NCBI RefSeq assembly: GCF_003439125.1 | Contig: NZ_QSUU01000011.1 | Coordinates: 33,924 to 95,862, forward strand | Source: Collinsella sp. OM04-5 | GTDB taxonomy: Bacteria > Actinomycetota > Coriobacteriia > Coriobacteriales > Coriobacteriaceae | Length of the DNA: 61,939 nucleotides | Direction of reading: 5' to 3' | In this document: positions 1 through 8,400 of the stretch, piece after piece | Layout: each line of letters opens with the position of its first letter | Position numbering within the stretch: position 1 is the stretch's first letter | The notes under the pieces: model-generated | What the model was told of the DNA's origin: nothing | Seen by the model: only the letters and a program-made list of their open reading frames with translations | Database searches by the model: none | Translations under genes and position numbers: made by a program

Positions 1-116
1 TGGCGGGCGCTGTTCGGAAGAGCTCGATGGGTCATCTCGCTGGGTAAATATTTGTGCGTGATGGTATCGTTGTTGGGGCTTTTACTGATTACGGGATGTT
101 GACTTTGGAGTTGTGG
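1..116. other. Window edge, no gene assigned
   Basis: No coding region can be supported here. An open frame extends upstream of the aminopeptidase start at 117, but its codons look unlike a conserved N-terminus, so I treat this stretch as 5' non-coding DNA. Confidence 0.4.
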
Positions 117-1148
117 ATGGTGTCCCAAATGGATTCTACGCTTGGTTTTATTACTGACCAGCTTAAGACGCTGACTTCTATTGCCTCGCCTACGGGCTAT
201 ACCCGTGCGGCTACTGACTATCTAATGGAAACGTTGCGCGATATGGGCTTTGGCCCCGAGCGCTCCAATAAGGGCAACGTGTTGGTTGAGCTTGGTGGTG
301 AGGGCGAGCCGCTTGTCCTGGCGAGCCATGTCGATACCCTGGGCGCTATGGTGCGCTCCATCAAGGACAATGGTCGCCTGCGTCCCACGACGCTCGGCGG
401 GCATCAGTGGTCTACGGCCGATGGCGAGAACTGCACCGTTTATACGCGCGATGGCAATAACTACACGGGTGTGGTCCTCAATACCGAGCCTTCGGCGCAT
501 GTGGCCGATGAGCCGGTCAAAACCATCGAGAAGAACATGGAGATCTTGCTCGACGAGAATGTCGACAGTAAGGACGACGTGCTTGAGCTGGGTATTCAGA
601 CGGGCGATATCATCGCTATGGATCCGCGTACCACGGTGACGGAGAGCGGCTACATTAAGAGTCGCTTCCTGGATGACAAACTGTCGGCGTCGATTCTACT
701 GGGTCTGGCCCGCGCCGTTGCTGACGGCGAGGTGACCCTTTCGCGCAAGGTTTCGCTGCTCTTTACGGTGTACGAGGAGGTCGGCCACGGCGGTGCCTTT
801 GTGCCGGCTGACACGCGCGAGATGATCAGCGTGGACATGGGCTGCGTGGGTGACGACCTGGGCTGCACCGAGCGCATGGTTTCGATTTGCGCTAAGGATT
901 CGGGTGGCCCCTACAACTACGACCTGGTAACCACGCTGTCCAACATCGCGCGCGAGCTCGAGCTCGATTACGCCATCGACGTGTACCCGCATTACGGCTC
1001 GGACGTCGAGGCCACGCTCTCGGCCGGCTACGACATTCGCCATGGTCTGATCGGCCCCGGCGTGTACGCGAGCCACAACTACGAGCGCAGCCACATCGAC
1101 GGCGTGCGCAATACCTACGAGCTGGTTCGTGCCTACGTTCAGCGCTAG
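117..1148 (+). CDS. M42 family metallopeptidase (glutamyl aminopeptidase-like)
   Basis: Predicted cytosolic di-metal aminopeptidase of family M42 (FrvX/YsdC/PepA group), which trims N-terminal residues from short peptides. The 343-residue length fits the family. The metal and catalytic residues are visible: H71 and D73 in ASHVDTLG, D186/D187 in FLDDKLSAS, E220/E221 in VYEEVGHGG, D240 in SVDMG and H320 in ASHNYERSH. I chose ATG 117 because GGAG at 107-110 lies 6 nt upstream; ATG 129 is a second option, and a frame open from 54 would add a non-conserved extension. The gene stands alone and converges on mnmA. Natural substrate specificity cannot be read from the sequence. Confidence 0.9.
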   Translation: MVSQMDSTLGFITDQLKTLTSIASPTGYTRAATDYLMETLRDMGFGPERSNKGNVLVELGGEGEPLVLASHVDTLGAMVRSIKDNGRLRPTTLGGHQWSTADGENCTVYTRDGNNYTGVVLNTEPSAHVADEPVKTIEKNMEILLDENVDSKDDVLELGIQTGDIIAMDPRTTVTESGYIKSRFLDDKLSASILLGLARAVADGEVTLSRKVSLLFTVYEEVGHGGAFVPADTREMISVDMGCVGDDLGCTERMVSICAKDSGGPYNYDLVTTLSNIARELELDYAIDVYPHYGSDVEATLSAGYDIRHGLIGPGVYASHNYERSHIDGVRNTYELVRAYVQR

Positions 1149-1176
1149 ACGCATCGACAATGCTCATCGAGCCTGC

Positions 1177-1210
1177 CGCCCCGGTTGTTGCAGCGATGCC
1201 AGCCGGGGCG
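1177..1210. terminator. GC-rich hairpin between convergent genes
   Basis: CGCCCCGG at 1177-1184 pairs perfectly with CCGGGGCG at 1203-1210 in the gap between the convergent aminopeptidase and mnmA genes. There is no T-tract on either side, so intrinsic termination is only an inference. Confidence 0.4.
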
Positions 1211-1240
1211 TCCTCTATAACTTGCGGTGGCGGGGAGCTG

Positions 1241-2341
1241 TTATTTGATGGCTGACGTAACGGTGCCGCCGCCCAGGACGATGTCGCCGCGGTAGACGAC
1301 GACTGCCTGGCCGGGGGCGATGGCTCGCTGTGGCTCGTCAAAAGTTAGCAGCATTTGCCCGTCTTCGCCACGTGTAAGGGTTGCTGCCTGGTCCTTTTGA
1401 CGGTAGCGGTACTTGGCGCCCACGCGGATGCCGCCGGCATCCAGCTCGGCCTCCATGCGGTCGGCAGGGGCGCTCCAGATCCAGTCGTTGGCCGTGAGCG
1501 CCGTGGCCGTCAGGTCCTCTGCCTCGCCCAGATGTACGGTGTTGTTGACGGCGTCGACACCCGTTACGTACACGGGATGCGCCATCGCGACGCCCAGGCC
1601 CTTGCGCTGGCCGATGGTGTAGCGCAGCGCGCCGTTGTGGCGCCCGACCACGCTGCCGTCGCGCCACACAATGTCGCCCGGTGCAGCGGGATGTTCGCAA
1701 CGGCGCTCGATATAGCCCGCGTAGTCACCGTCTGGAATAAAGCAGATGTCCTCGCTTTCGGCCTTCTGGGCGTTGGTAAAGCCCTGCTCGGCGGCTATGC
1801 GGCGCACGTCGCGCTCTTTGTCTAGGCCTGCCAGCGGAAAGATCGTGTGCGCCAGGCGCTCCTGCGTGAGCGAATACAAAAAGTAACTCTGGTCCTTTTT
1901 GGGGTCCTCGCCGCGATGCAGCTGCCAGGTGCCGTCGGGCGCCTGGCTCGTTTTGGCATAGTGGCCTGTGGCGATGTAGTCGCAGCCCATATCCAGCGCC
2001 GCATCCAGCAACGCGCCAAACTTAATATGGCGGTTGCAGATGATGCACGGATTGGGCGTCAGCCCCTCCTGGTAGGCGTTCATAAAACGCTCGACAACGT
2101 TGCGGTCGAAGGTTTGCTGCAAGTCGAGCACGTGATGGGGTATCCCCAGGCGCTCGGCGACGGCCTTTGCATCGGCGATGTCGCGGTCGACCTTACTCAT
2201 GCCCGTGGTGGGATCGGGCGCGGGGCAGGTGAGGCGCATGGTGGCACCGACACATTCGTAACCCTGACTTTTGAGCAGATACGCGGTCACGCTGGAATCG
2301 ACGCCGCCGCTCATGGCGACGAGCACGCGCTTGTTGTGCAT
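1241..2341 (-). CDS. mnmA: tRNA-specific 2-thiouridylase MnmA
   Basis: MnmA inserts sulfur at C2 of wobble uridine 34 in tRNA-Lys, -Glu and -Gln, using ATP and a persulfide sulfur donor. The 366-residue length is typical. The N-terminus carries the PP-loop ATP-binding motif SGGVDSS (from residue 10). The catalytic cysteine pair is present: one Cys in the NPCIICN segment near residue 100 and one in SEDICFIP near residue 200. The C-terminal beta-barrel region is intact. It lies downstream of cysK on the same strand, separated by a strong terminator, so it probably has its own promoter or depends on readthrough. The nearby cysteine synthase gives a loose sulfur-metabolism theme. Confidence 0.95.
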   Translation of the reverse strand: MHNKRVLVAMSGGVDSSVTAYLLKSQGYECVGATMRLTCPAPDPTTGMSKVDRDIADAKAVAERLGIPHHVLDLQQTFDRNVVERFMNAYQEGLTPNPCIICNRHIKFGALLDAALDMGCDYIATGHYAKTSQAPDGTWQLHRGEDPKKDQSYFLYSLTQERLAHTIFPLAGLDKERDVRRIAAEQGFTNAQKAESEDICFIPDGDYAGYIERRCEHPAAPGDIVWRDGSVVGRHNGALRYTIGQRKGLGVAMAHPVYVTGVDAVNNTVHLGEAEDLTATALTANDWIWSAPADRMEAELDAGGIRVGAKYRYRQKDQAATLTRGEDGQMLLTFDEPQRAIAPGQAVVVYRGDIVLGGGTVTSAIK

Positions 2342-2370
2342 GGGGAGGTTCTCCTTGGTGGCATGTGGCC

Positions 2371-2409
2371 AAAAAAGAAAAGCGGCGCGGGAGGCTGGTT
2401 CCGCGCCGC
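2371..2409 (-). terminator. Intrinsic terminator downstream of cysK
   Basis: On the minus strand, a 9-bp perfect stem (GCGGCGCGG with CCGCGCCGC, positions 2382-2390 and 2401-2409) with a 10-nt loop is followed by a T-rich tract (2371-2380). It sits between the cysK stop and the mnmA start, only about 30 nt before the mnmA ATG. Confidence 0.8.
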
Positions 2410-2521
2410 AGACATTGTAGCAAGTTCGGGCGTCCTGTGGGACACCCTGTTGGGATGAGCTCAGGCTGCCAGAAGAGAGGGGAGACCGGCGTGCCTTGGA
2501 CTCGTTCTAAGAACGAGAGCT

Positions 2522-3460
2522 CTAGTCCTGGAAGAGTGCCGTGGACAGGTAGCGCTCGCCGGTGTCGGCGAGCAGCGCCACGATGGTCTTGCCCTCGTTC
2601 TCGGGGCGCTTGGCCAGCTGCAGTGCGGCCCACACGGCGGCGCCGGACGAAATGCCCACGAGCACGCCCTCCTTGTGGCCCACGGCGCGGCCGGTGGCAA
2701 AGGCGTCGTCGTTCTCGACGGGGATGATCTCGTCGTAGACCTGGGTGTCGAGGACGTCGGGCACAAAGCCGGCACCGATACCCTGGATCTTGTGCGGGCC
2801 GGCCTGGCCCTTAGAGAGCACCGGGGAGGTGGCGGGCTCGACGGCGACGACCTGAATCTCGGGGTTTTGCTCCTTGAGGAACTCGCCCACGCCGGTCACG
2901 GTGCCGCCGGTGCCGACGCCGGCGACGAAGATGTCGACCTTGCCGTCGGTGTCGTCCCAGATCTCGGGGCCGGTCGTGGCCTTGTGAATGGCCGGGTTCG
3001 CGGGGTTCACAAACTGGCCGGCGATGATGCTGTTGGGGGTCTCCTTCTGCAACTCTTCGGCCTTGGCGATAGCGCCCTTCATGCCTTTGGAGCCGTCGGT
3101 GAGCACGAGCTGCGCACCGTATGCCTGCATCAGCTTGCGGCGCTCGACGGACATGGTCTCGGGCATGGTGATGATCACCTTGTAGCCGCGGGCGGCCGCC
3201 ACCGAGGCGATGCCGACGCCGGTGTTGCCGCTCGTGGGCTCGATGATGGTGTAGTCGCCGCCACGCACGAGCTTGCCTGCCTTCTCGGCCTCGTCAATCA
3301 TGTTCTTGGCGACGCGGTCTTTAACGGATCCGGCGGGGTTGAAGTATTCCAGCTTGACGAGCACGCGGGCCTTGAGGTCCTCATCGGCCTCAAAGTGGGT
3401 GAGCTCCAGAAGCGGAGTGTGGCCGATAAGCTGATCAATGGATGTGTACACATTGCTCAT
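2522..3460 (-). CDS. cysK: Cysteine synthase A (O-acetylserine sulfhydrylase)
   Basis: PLP-dependent enzyme that makes L-cysteine from O-acetylserine and sulfide. The 312 residues cover the full fold-type II family length. K47 in PAGSVKDRV is the PLP Schiff-base lysine; [11 protein letters not shown] is the substrate loop, [10 protein letters not shown] the phosphate-binding loop, and VGISSGAA the region contacting the PLP pyridine ring. A GGAGG ribosome site lies just upstream of the start. It is divergent from an Rrf2-family regulator across 253 bp, an arrangement consistent with CymR/IscR-type control of cysteine biosynthesis. CysK versus CysM-like preference is not certain from sequence alone. 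Confidence 0.95.
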   Translation of the reverse strand: MSNVYTSIDQLIGHTPLLELTHFEADEDLKARVLVKLEYFNPAGSVKDRVAKNMIDEAEKAGKLVRGGDYTIIEPTSGNTGVGIASVAAARGYKVIITMPETMSVERRKLMQAYGAQLVLTDGSKGMKGAIAKAEELQKETPNSIIAGQFVNPANPAIHKATTGPEIWDDTDGKVDIFVAGVGTGGTVTGVGEFLKEQNPEIQVVAVEPATSPVLSKGQAGPHKIQGIGAGFVPDVLDTQVYDEIIPVENDDAFATGRAVGHKEGVLVGISSGAAVWAALQLAKRPENEGKTIVALLADTGERYLSTALFQD

Positions 3461-3519
3461 GGTGAACCTCCAAAGTGTTCAAATGACTGGATACCGTGTG
3501 GTTTTACGGTGTGTGTAGC

Positions 3520-3552
3520 AACGAAACCCACAAACCTTATGGGTTGTTCGTT
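3520..3552 (-). promoter_or_regulatory. Nested inverted repeat in the cysK leader, candidate operator
   Basis: AACGA/TCGTT (3520-3524 and 3548-3552) encloses ACCCA/TGGGT (3526-3530 and 3540-3544). If cysK starts from the predicted promoter at 3568-3596, this dyad is in the early 5' leader, a suitable place for a repressor such as the adjacent Rrf2 protein or for an RNA hairpin. The assignment to that regulator is inference. Confidence 0.4.
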
Positions 3553-3567
3553 TTGCTGTTGGCAAGC

Positions 3568-3596
3568 ATAGTAGGCACTAAAGCCTAGTAATGCAA
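3568..3596 (-). promoter_or_regulatory. Candidate cysK promoter
   Basis: On the minus strand TTGCAT (3591-3596) and TACTAT (3568-3573) are separated by exactly 17 nt. Both hexamers are imperfect matches to the sigma-70 consensus. Confidence 0.35.
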
Positions 3597-3671
3597 TAGG
3601 AAATAGAAGATTATTACGAGTCGATTAACCATCTTGACGGGAATAGGTATTTTCAAAACCAATTTTTCGGC

Positions 3672-3677
3672 TAGAAT
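3672..3677 (+). promoter_or_regulatory. Candidate -10 element for the Rrf2 regulator gene
   Basis: TAGAAT lies 36 bp upstream of the ATG in an AT-rich patch. No convincing -35 hexamer is present at the expected distance, as is common for regulated promoters. Confidence 0.35.
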
Positions 3678-3713
3678 TTCTACGAATTAAAAGACCGAAA
3701 GGCAGCAATATAT

Positions 3714-4142
3714 ATGTTGGTTTCCACAAAGGGCAGATATGCCCTGCGCGTTATGGTCGACTTGGCCGAGCATCAGGCGGCAGGCCGCATTCCCCTCAAA
3801 GAGATCGCCGCGCGTCAGGGGATTTCGGAGAAATATTTGGAGAACATTTTGGCTACGCTCGTGCGCGCCAATATGCTCTCGGGCATGCGCGGCAAGGGCG
3901 GCGGCTACGTGCTCACGCGCCCGCCCGAGCAGTACACGGTGGGCGAGATCCTGCGCCTGACCGAGGGTAGCCTAGCACCGGTCGCATGCCTGGACGGCGA
4001 CTGCAAAGGTTGCTCGCGATCTGATGAGTGTCCTACACTCGATGTTTGGAAGAACCTGGACAAGCTCATCAACGACTACCTCGACGGCGTGACACTCGAT
4101 ACGCTCGTTGCCCCCAACGAGGGCTACGACTACGTCATCTAG
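3714..4142 (+). CDS. Rrf2 family transcriptional regulator
   Basis: A 142-residue Rrf2-type winged-helix regulator. The N-terminus STKGRYALRVMVDLAEH and the recognition helix region IAARQGISEKYLENIL are characteristic of the family (IscR, CymR, NsrR). A downstream cluster of four cysteines, in CLDGDC and GCSRSDEC (about residues 93-107), resembles the Fe-S ligand loop of IscR or NsrR, so the protein may sense Fe-S status, redox or nitric oxide rather than act through CysK as CymR does. It is divergent from cysK, the most likely target. Start chosen at the ATG preceded by GAAAGG. The ligand is not known from the sequence. Confidence 0.9.
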   Translation: MLVSTKGRYALRVMVDLAEHQAAGRIPLKEIAARQGISEKYLENILATLVRANMLSGMRGKGGGYVLTRPPEQYTVGEILRLTEGSLAPVACLDGDCKGCSRSDECPTLDVWKNLDKLINDYLDGVTLDTLVAPNEGYDYVI

Positions 4143-4211
4143 CCCCACCTGCTATTGGGGGACGGGGCAGAAATGGTAGATTTTCTTGTCCTCTGAGGCT
4201 TGGCAAATGAC

Positions 4212-4247
4212 AAGGCCGCCCATCGTTGCGATGGACGGCCTTCGTTT
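4212..4247 (+). terminator. Intrinsic terminator after the Rrf2 gene
   Basis: A 14-bp stem with one mismatch (AAGGCCGCCCATCG at 4212-4225 against 4229-4242) with a 3-nt loop, followed by CGTTTT. It lies between convergent genes and may stop transcription from both sides. Confidence 0.8.
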
Positions 4248-4279
4248 TGGCGTGTTGTGGCGGCCCGTATCCGGTCGCT

Positions 4280-4645
4280 TTAGTTCCTGGCGATGCTGTC
4301 GAGAATGCTGCGCATGATGGATACCAGGATGCTGCCCATAAACGCCGATCCAAAGCTGGCGATGGAGATACCCGCGCCCAGCAGATTGACCGACAGGTAG
4401 CTGGCCAGCTCGAGCATAAAGCTGTTGACCACAAGCTGAAAAATACCAAGCGTGATAATAGTGAGTGGCAGCGAGATGACCGTCAGGAACGGCTTAACGA
4501 GCGAGTCGACGATGTTGAGGAACAGTCCCACGAAGGCAAAGCAGACCCAGGCGTCGGCCATGCCGAAGGGCTGAATGCCGGGGACGAGAAACGTTGCGAT
4601 CGCGATGGCGATTGAGGTCAAAAGCCAGTTGAGCATAAAGCGCAT
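4280..4645 (-). CDS. Phage holin family 4 / YvlD-like small membrane protein
   Basis: A 121-residue very hydrophobic protein with about four transmembrane segments. The pattern (N-terminal NWLLTSIAIAIATFLVPGI, then FVGLFLNIVDSLVKPFL and LPLTIITLGIFQLVVNSFML) matches the Phage_holin_4_2 family (PF04020), which includes B. subtilis YvlD. Despite the family name these are usually chromosomal membrane proteins of unknown function, not lysis holins, and no phage genes are nearby. AAAGGA lies 8 nt before the ATG. It is a single-gene unit convergent with the Rrf2 gene. Confidence 0.85.
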   Translation of the reverse strand: MRFMLNWLLTSIAIAIATFLVPGIQPFGMADAWVCFAFVGLFLNIVDSLVKPFLTVISLPLTIITLGIFQLVVNSFMLELASYLSVNLLGAGISIASFGSAFMGSILVSIMRSILDSIARN

Positions 4646-4968
4646 GGTGTGAATCCTTTCTTGCGCATGGCGTGGTGAGGGAGCGTGAGAGGCACATGCC
4701 TTTGCAACTCGGACAGATGCTCGGGCACGGCTCTGTTTGGGCGCCCATTGTCTCAGATATTCGTGGAGCTTGCGTGCGCATTCGGTTTCAAAACGGCGTT
4801 CGTCCTAGAAAACGCGCCGCTGGCAGAGAGTTTTGTCGCTTTAGTTTGGTGGTGTGCTAAACTGCTACGGGCAAAAGCCACAGGCGTTGCCCTATTGCAT
4901 AGAACGGGCGAACGATGCCCGATGTCAGTATCAACTTCGATGCCTTTTGGCGGGTTTGGCGGTGATCG
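4646..4968. other. 323-bp intergenic region between divergent genes
   Basis: No gene is supported here. Just upstream of the TrpR-like gene there is a small hairpin, GGGCAA/TTGCCC (about 4870-4893), and a second short GGGC/GCCC dyad at about 4907-4921, so the transcript leader may be structured. No riboswitch class was recognised. Confidence 0.4.
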
Positions 4969-5268
4969 ATGAATATCGAGAACATGTTTGACAAGCCTGA
5001 TGTCAAGCAGCTGGTCCACGCATTTAGCCTTTTGGACGACGAGAAAGATATCCAAGCGTTTTTGACCGATATCTGCACGCCGCGCGAGATTTGCGATCTA
5101 TCGCAGCGTCTGCAGGTCGCGCGTTATCTGGACGAGGGCGAGCCCTATGTTGAGGTTCAGGCGCGTACCGGCGCTTCGTCCACCACGGTGAGCCGTGTGT
5201 CCAAGGCGCTCAACGGCGAGTACGGTGGCTACCGCAAAATCCTCATTAAGCTGGAGGATGGCGAGTAG
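4969..5268 (+). CDS. TrpR-like YerC/YecD family transcriptional regulator
   Basis: A 99-residue protein of the YerC/YecD branch of the Trp repressor superfamily. It has an N-terminal helical dimerisation part and a helix-turn-helix, with the family signature CTPREICDLSQRLQVARYL and YVEVQARTGASSTTVSRVSKAL. B. subtilis YerC is the best-known homologue; its effector is not established, and this protein should not be assumed to bind tryptophan. The gene stands alone and ends in a strong terminator. What it regulates is unknown; no operon partner is visible. Confidence 0.9.
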   Translation: MNIENMFDKPDVKQLVHAFSLLDDEKDIQAFLTDICTPREICDLSQRLQVARYLDEGEPYVEVQARTGASSTTVSRVSKALNGEYGGYRKILIKLEDGE

Positions 5269-5291
5269 GCCGCGCCAAAAACGAATTGTGC

Positions 5292-5319
5292 AAAACCGCT
5301 CCTCCGGGGGCGGTTTTTT
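5292..5319 (+). terminator. Intrinsic terminator after the TrpR-like gene
   Basis: AAAACCGC (5292-5299) pairs with GCGGTTTT (5310-5317), ending in a run of six T. The T-run is also the start of the long inverted repeat at 5317-5405. Confidence 0.85.
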
Positions 5320-5405
5320 GATCCCTTAAGGACGGAGGAAAACGGATCACCGGGTTAGACTGACCCCTTCGGTGATCCGTTTTCCTCCGTCCCCAAGGGA
5401 TCAAA
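5317..5405. repeat. Long inverted repeat, 36-bp arms
   Basis: Arm 5317-5352 is the reverse complement of arm 5370-5405 at 34 of 36 positions (the two differences lie together, AA against GG). The 17-nt centre has a further small dyad (GGGT/ACCC). No coding potential. It contains GGACGGAGGAAAACGG, related to the GGGACGGGGAT core of the repeat at 56938-57049. Confidence 0.9.
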
Positions 5406-5438
5406 TCTGTTGGCGTGGGGCAAATCTGTCCGCGTGGG
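5402..5438. repeat. Two tandem direct repeats, 19-bp period
   Basis: CAAATCTGTTGGCGTGGG at 5402-5419 is followed at 5421-5438 by a copy with two substitutions. It lies immediately beyond the long inverted repeat and 50 bp upstream of addB, so it could be an operator pair or repeat-family debris. Confidence 0.7.
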
Positions 5439-5487
5439 CGGGTAGGATGGATACATTGATTATTGCGAACAGTTTGAGCGGAGGACC

Positions 5488-8400
5488 ATGCCTGTTCGAA
5501 TCTATACCACCAATGCCGGCACGGATTTGAGCGATGCCGAGTCGGCGTTGCTTGCCGACCTTATTGCCCGCCATGGACGTGCCGTGCTTCTGGCGTCAAC
5601 GTTTGCCGAGCTCGACCTGTGTCGCCATGATGCGGCGGAAGCCGGGATTTCGCTGGGTATTGACTACAAAACGCCTACATCGTGGCTTCGCTCGCTTTGG
5701 GAGCTTTTGGGCGACGGGCGCGGTTTCGTCGACAACCTGCAGCGTCAGATGCTGTTCTCGGACATGGTCACGCGTCTCGACGATGCCGACCTGCAGCCGC
5801 TTTCGCGCAGCCAGGGCACAGTGCGCATGCTTGCGCGCATGGCCCGCGACGTGTTGCCGGGCGTTGCGGGGACGACGGCCGAGCGATGCCGTGGCAACAA
5901 TTGCCAGCCTGAGCCAAAAAGCGATGCCGAGGCTCGTGTGTTCGAGCTTTTGCGTGCCTACGCGGGTGGTTTGGACCGTCGAGATATGGTCGAGCCCTGC
6001 GAGGCGGCTGACATTATGGCCGATGCCCTGGCCGATAACCTGCCGGCGTGCACCCGCGCCGTATGCGTGCGCGGTATCACGTCGATTACGCACGGCCTGC
6101 TCGAGCTGCTGTCTGCCGTGGCGAACAATGGGGGGGAGGTCGTCGTACTGCTTGCCTGCGAGCAGGCGGCGATGCGCGAGGAGCTTGCCGCGGCATTTGA
6201 TGCCCGCGGTGTGCTGTTCGAGGCCGCGCCGCTGAGGGAGGACGCCGTCGCGTCTGATGCCGCTTGCGGGACCGCCGCTCAGCCTGCCTTTATTGAGGTC
6301 GCCGGCCCCCATGCCCGTGCCCATGCTTATGCGGACGCCATCGATACGTTGGTGAAAACGCACAAGGAGTCCAAGGACGATAAAGCTACTGCAACGCCCG
6401 CTGACCCCGTGCGCGTGCTCGTTGTTTCTGCCCGGGCACCCCAGCTGTTCGGTGAGCTCGCCTCTCGTCTGGCGGCCCGTCATATCGCTGCCGAGACAGT
6501 TGAGTTCACGGCGTTTTCTCAATCCATTGCGGGCAGGCAGTTCACGGCGCTCGCCAACCTGATCGAGCGTATGAAGGCCGCCGACGAAGGGGCAGCTTCT
6601 AAGACTGAGTGGTGGCCCGCGCCGGAGCTTACCGACTGGATTTACAGTCCGCTTTCGGGCGCTGATGCCGTCAATGCCCGTACCTTCGATAAGAATATGC
6701 GTCTCTCGCGCAGCAAGACTACCGCGGGCGTTAAGAGCCTGCTGCAGAGCGTCCAAGGCCAGGTGAGGGGCGCGCGCAAGGCGGCGAGCGACGAGAACTG
6801 GTTTAAGAACGTGCCGTGCGTGGTCTCGGACGTGTTCCAGGCGCTGTGGCGTGACAAGCCCGTGACGGCGCTCAAGGCCATGCTTGCCGTTGCCGAGGCA
6901 CTGCCCGATCGCGCGCTTGGTGGTCTCGACGGCCAGGCCCGTCGCCAGGCGGAGGTGGCCCTGCTGCGCCACGCGATCGACATCCTTATGAACGATGCTC
7001 GCGCGCTCGACGTGTCGCAGGCCGCGACCGTGCCCGTGCTCGATGGCATTCGCACCAAGGTGGACAAGCGTAGCACCGCCTACGATTACGAGACCTACGA
7101 GGTTGACCGTGCGCCACGTGCCCAGGTTCGCTTTACTTCGCTTGCCGATGCGGCGGCCCTGCGCCCCGATAGCTACGATGCCGTGCTGTTTGCCGACGTC
7201 GACCTGGACAGTTATCCGCTCTCACATGAGGAGGGCCCGCTGGCAACGCTGACGGCGAGCCTCGGTCGCGAGGGCGTGACGCTTGAGCCTGCGGCCTTGC
7301 TGCGCGCACGCTTTGGCCGCGCGATACAAGCGTCGCGTGGTCCGGTTACGCTCGCCCGTGTGACCCACGATCGTCAGGCGCGCGAGTGCTATCCGGCGGC
7401 CGTGTGGACCGAGTTGCGGGCGCATGCCGAGGCCGCTAACGATGCTAAGGCCGCTGACGCCGACAAGGCCGCTGACGCCGACAAGGCCGCTGACGACGCT
7501 AAGGCCGTTGGCGCCGACAAGGCGAAGTGTGTGGGTGAGGGCGATATCGTAAGGGACTTCGATCCCGCGGCAGGCGAAGGTCTTAGGCGCGAGCGCGTGA
7601 CCTGCGAAGCTCCTCAGCACCTGAGCGATGAAGCCATTCCGTATTTGGTCCTGCGTCGTCGCGATGGCGAGGGCGAGGATGCGCCGCTGGTGCCGCGCCT
7701 GACGTCTGCCTCGCAGATCGAGGCCTATTCGACCTGCCCGCTATGCTGGTTCGTCTCGTACCGCGTGAAGCCCCAGTCGATCGACGCTGGCTTTGGCAAT
7801 ATGGAGAAGGGCAACTTTGTCCACGACGTGCTGGAACACTTGCATGCCCGTCTGCCCCAGGAGGGCATGGAGCGCGTGACACCCATGAATCTGCCACGCG
7901 CGAAGGAGCTGCTGCGCGAGGTCTTTGACGAGACCTTGGCCGAGCATGCGGGCAAGCGCGGTACCGAGGGCCCGCTCGTGCCGCTCTCCCCGGTGGAGGA
8001 GCGCCAGGTGGCCGAGATTTTGCCGCAGCTGGAGGGCGTTCTTGCCTACGAGTCCGAGGCGCTCGCGCCCTTCGCGCCGCGCTACCTGGAGTTTGCGTTC
8101 AACGAGCTCCAGGTCGAGTATGCCGGCTGGCCGCTCGGCGGGCGCATCGACCGCGTGGATGTGGATGCCGAGAATCGCGCCGTGGTAATCGACTACAAGC
8201 ATCGCACGGGCGTTGAGGAGTTTAAACTCGCCGACCCCACGGTGCGCGACGAGGAATCGGGCGAGGCCGCCATCGACGACCCGCGGTGGCTGCCGCCCCA
8301 TACCCAGACGCTTATCTATGCGCAGGCCATGCGCCGGGCGCTGGATCTGGATGCCCGTGCGGCGCTCTATTTTTCGACCAAGGGCGGCAAACCGGCGCTG

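Noticed and set aside
4280..4645. Holin-family hit might mark a prophage
   Set aside because: PF04020 proteins are commonly chromosomal, and no integrase, capsid, tail or lysin gene occurs in the window.
5494..5504. GTTCGAATC resembles a tRNA T-loop
   Set aside because: It lies in the first codons of addB (PVRIY) and no cloverleaf or acceptor stem can be drawn.
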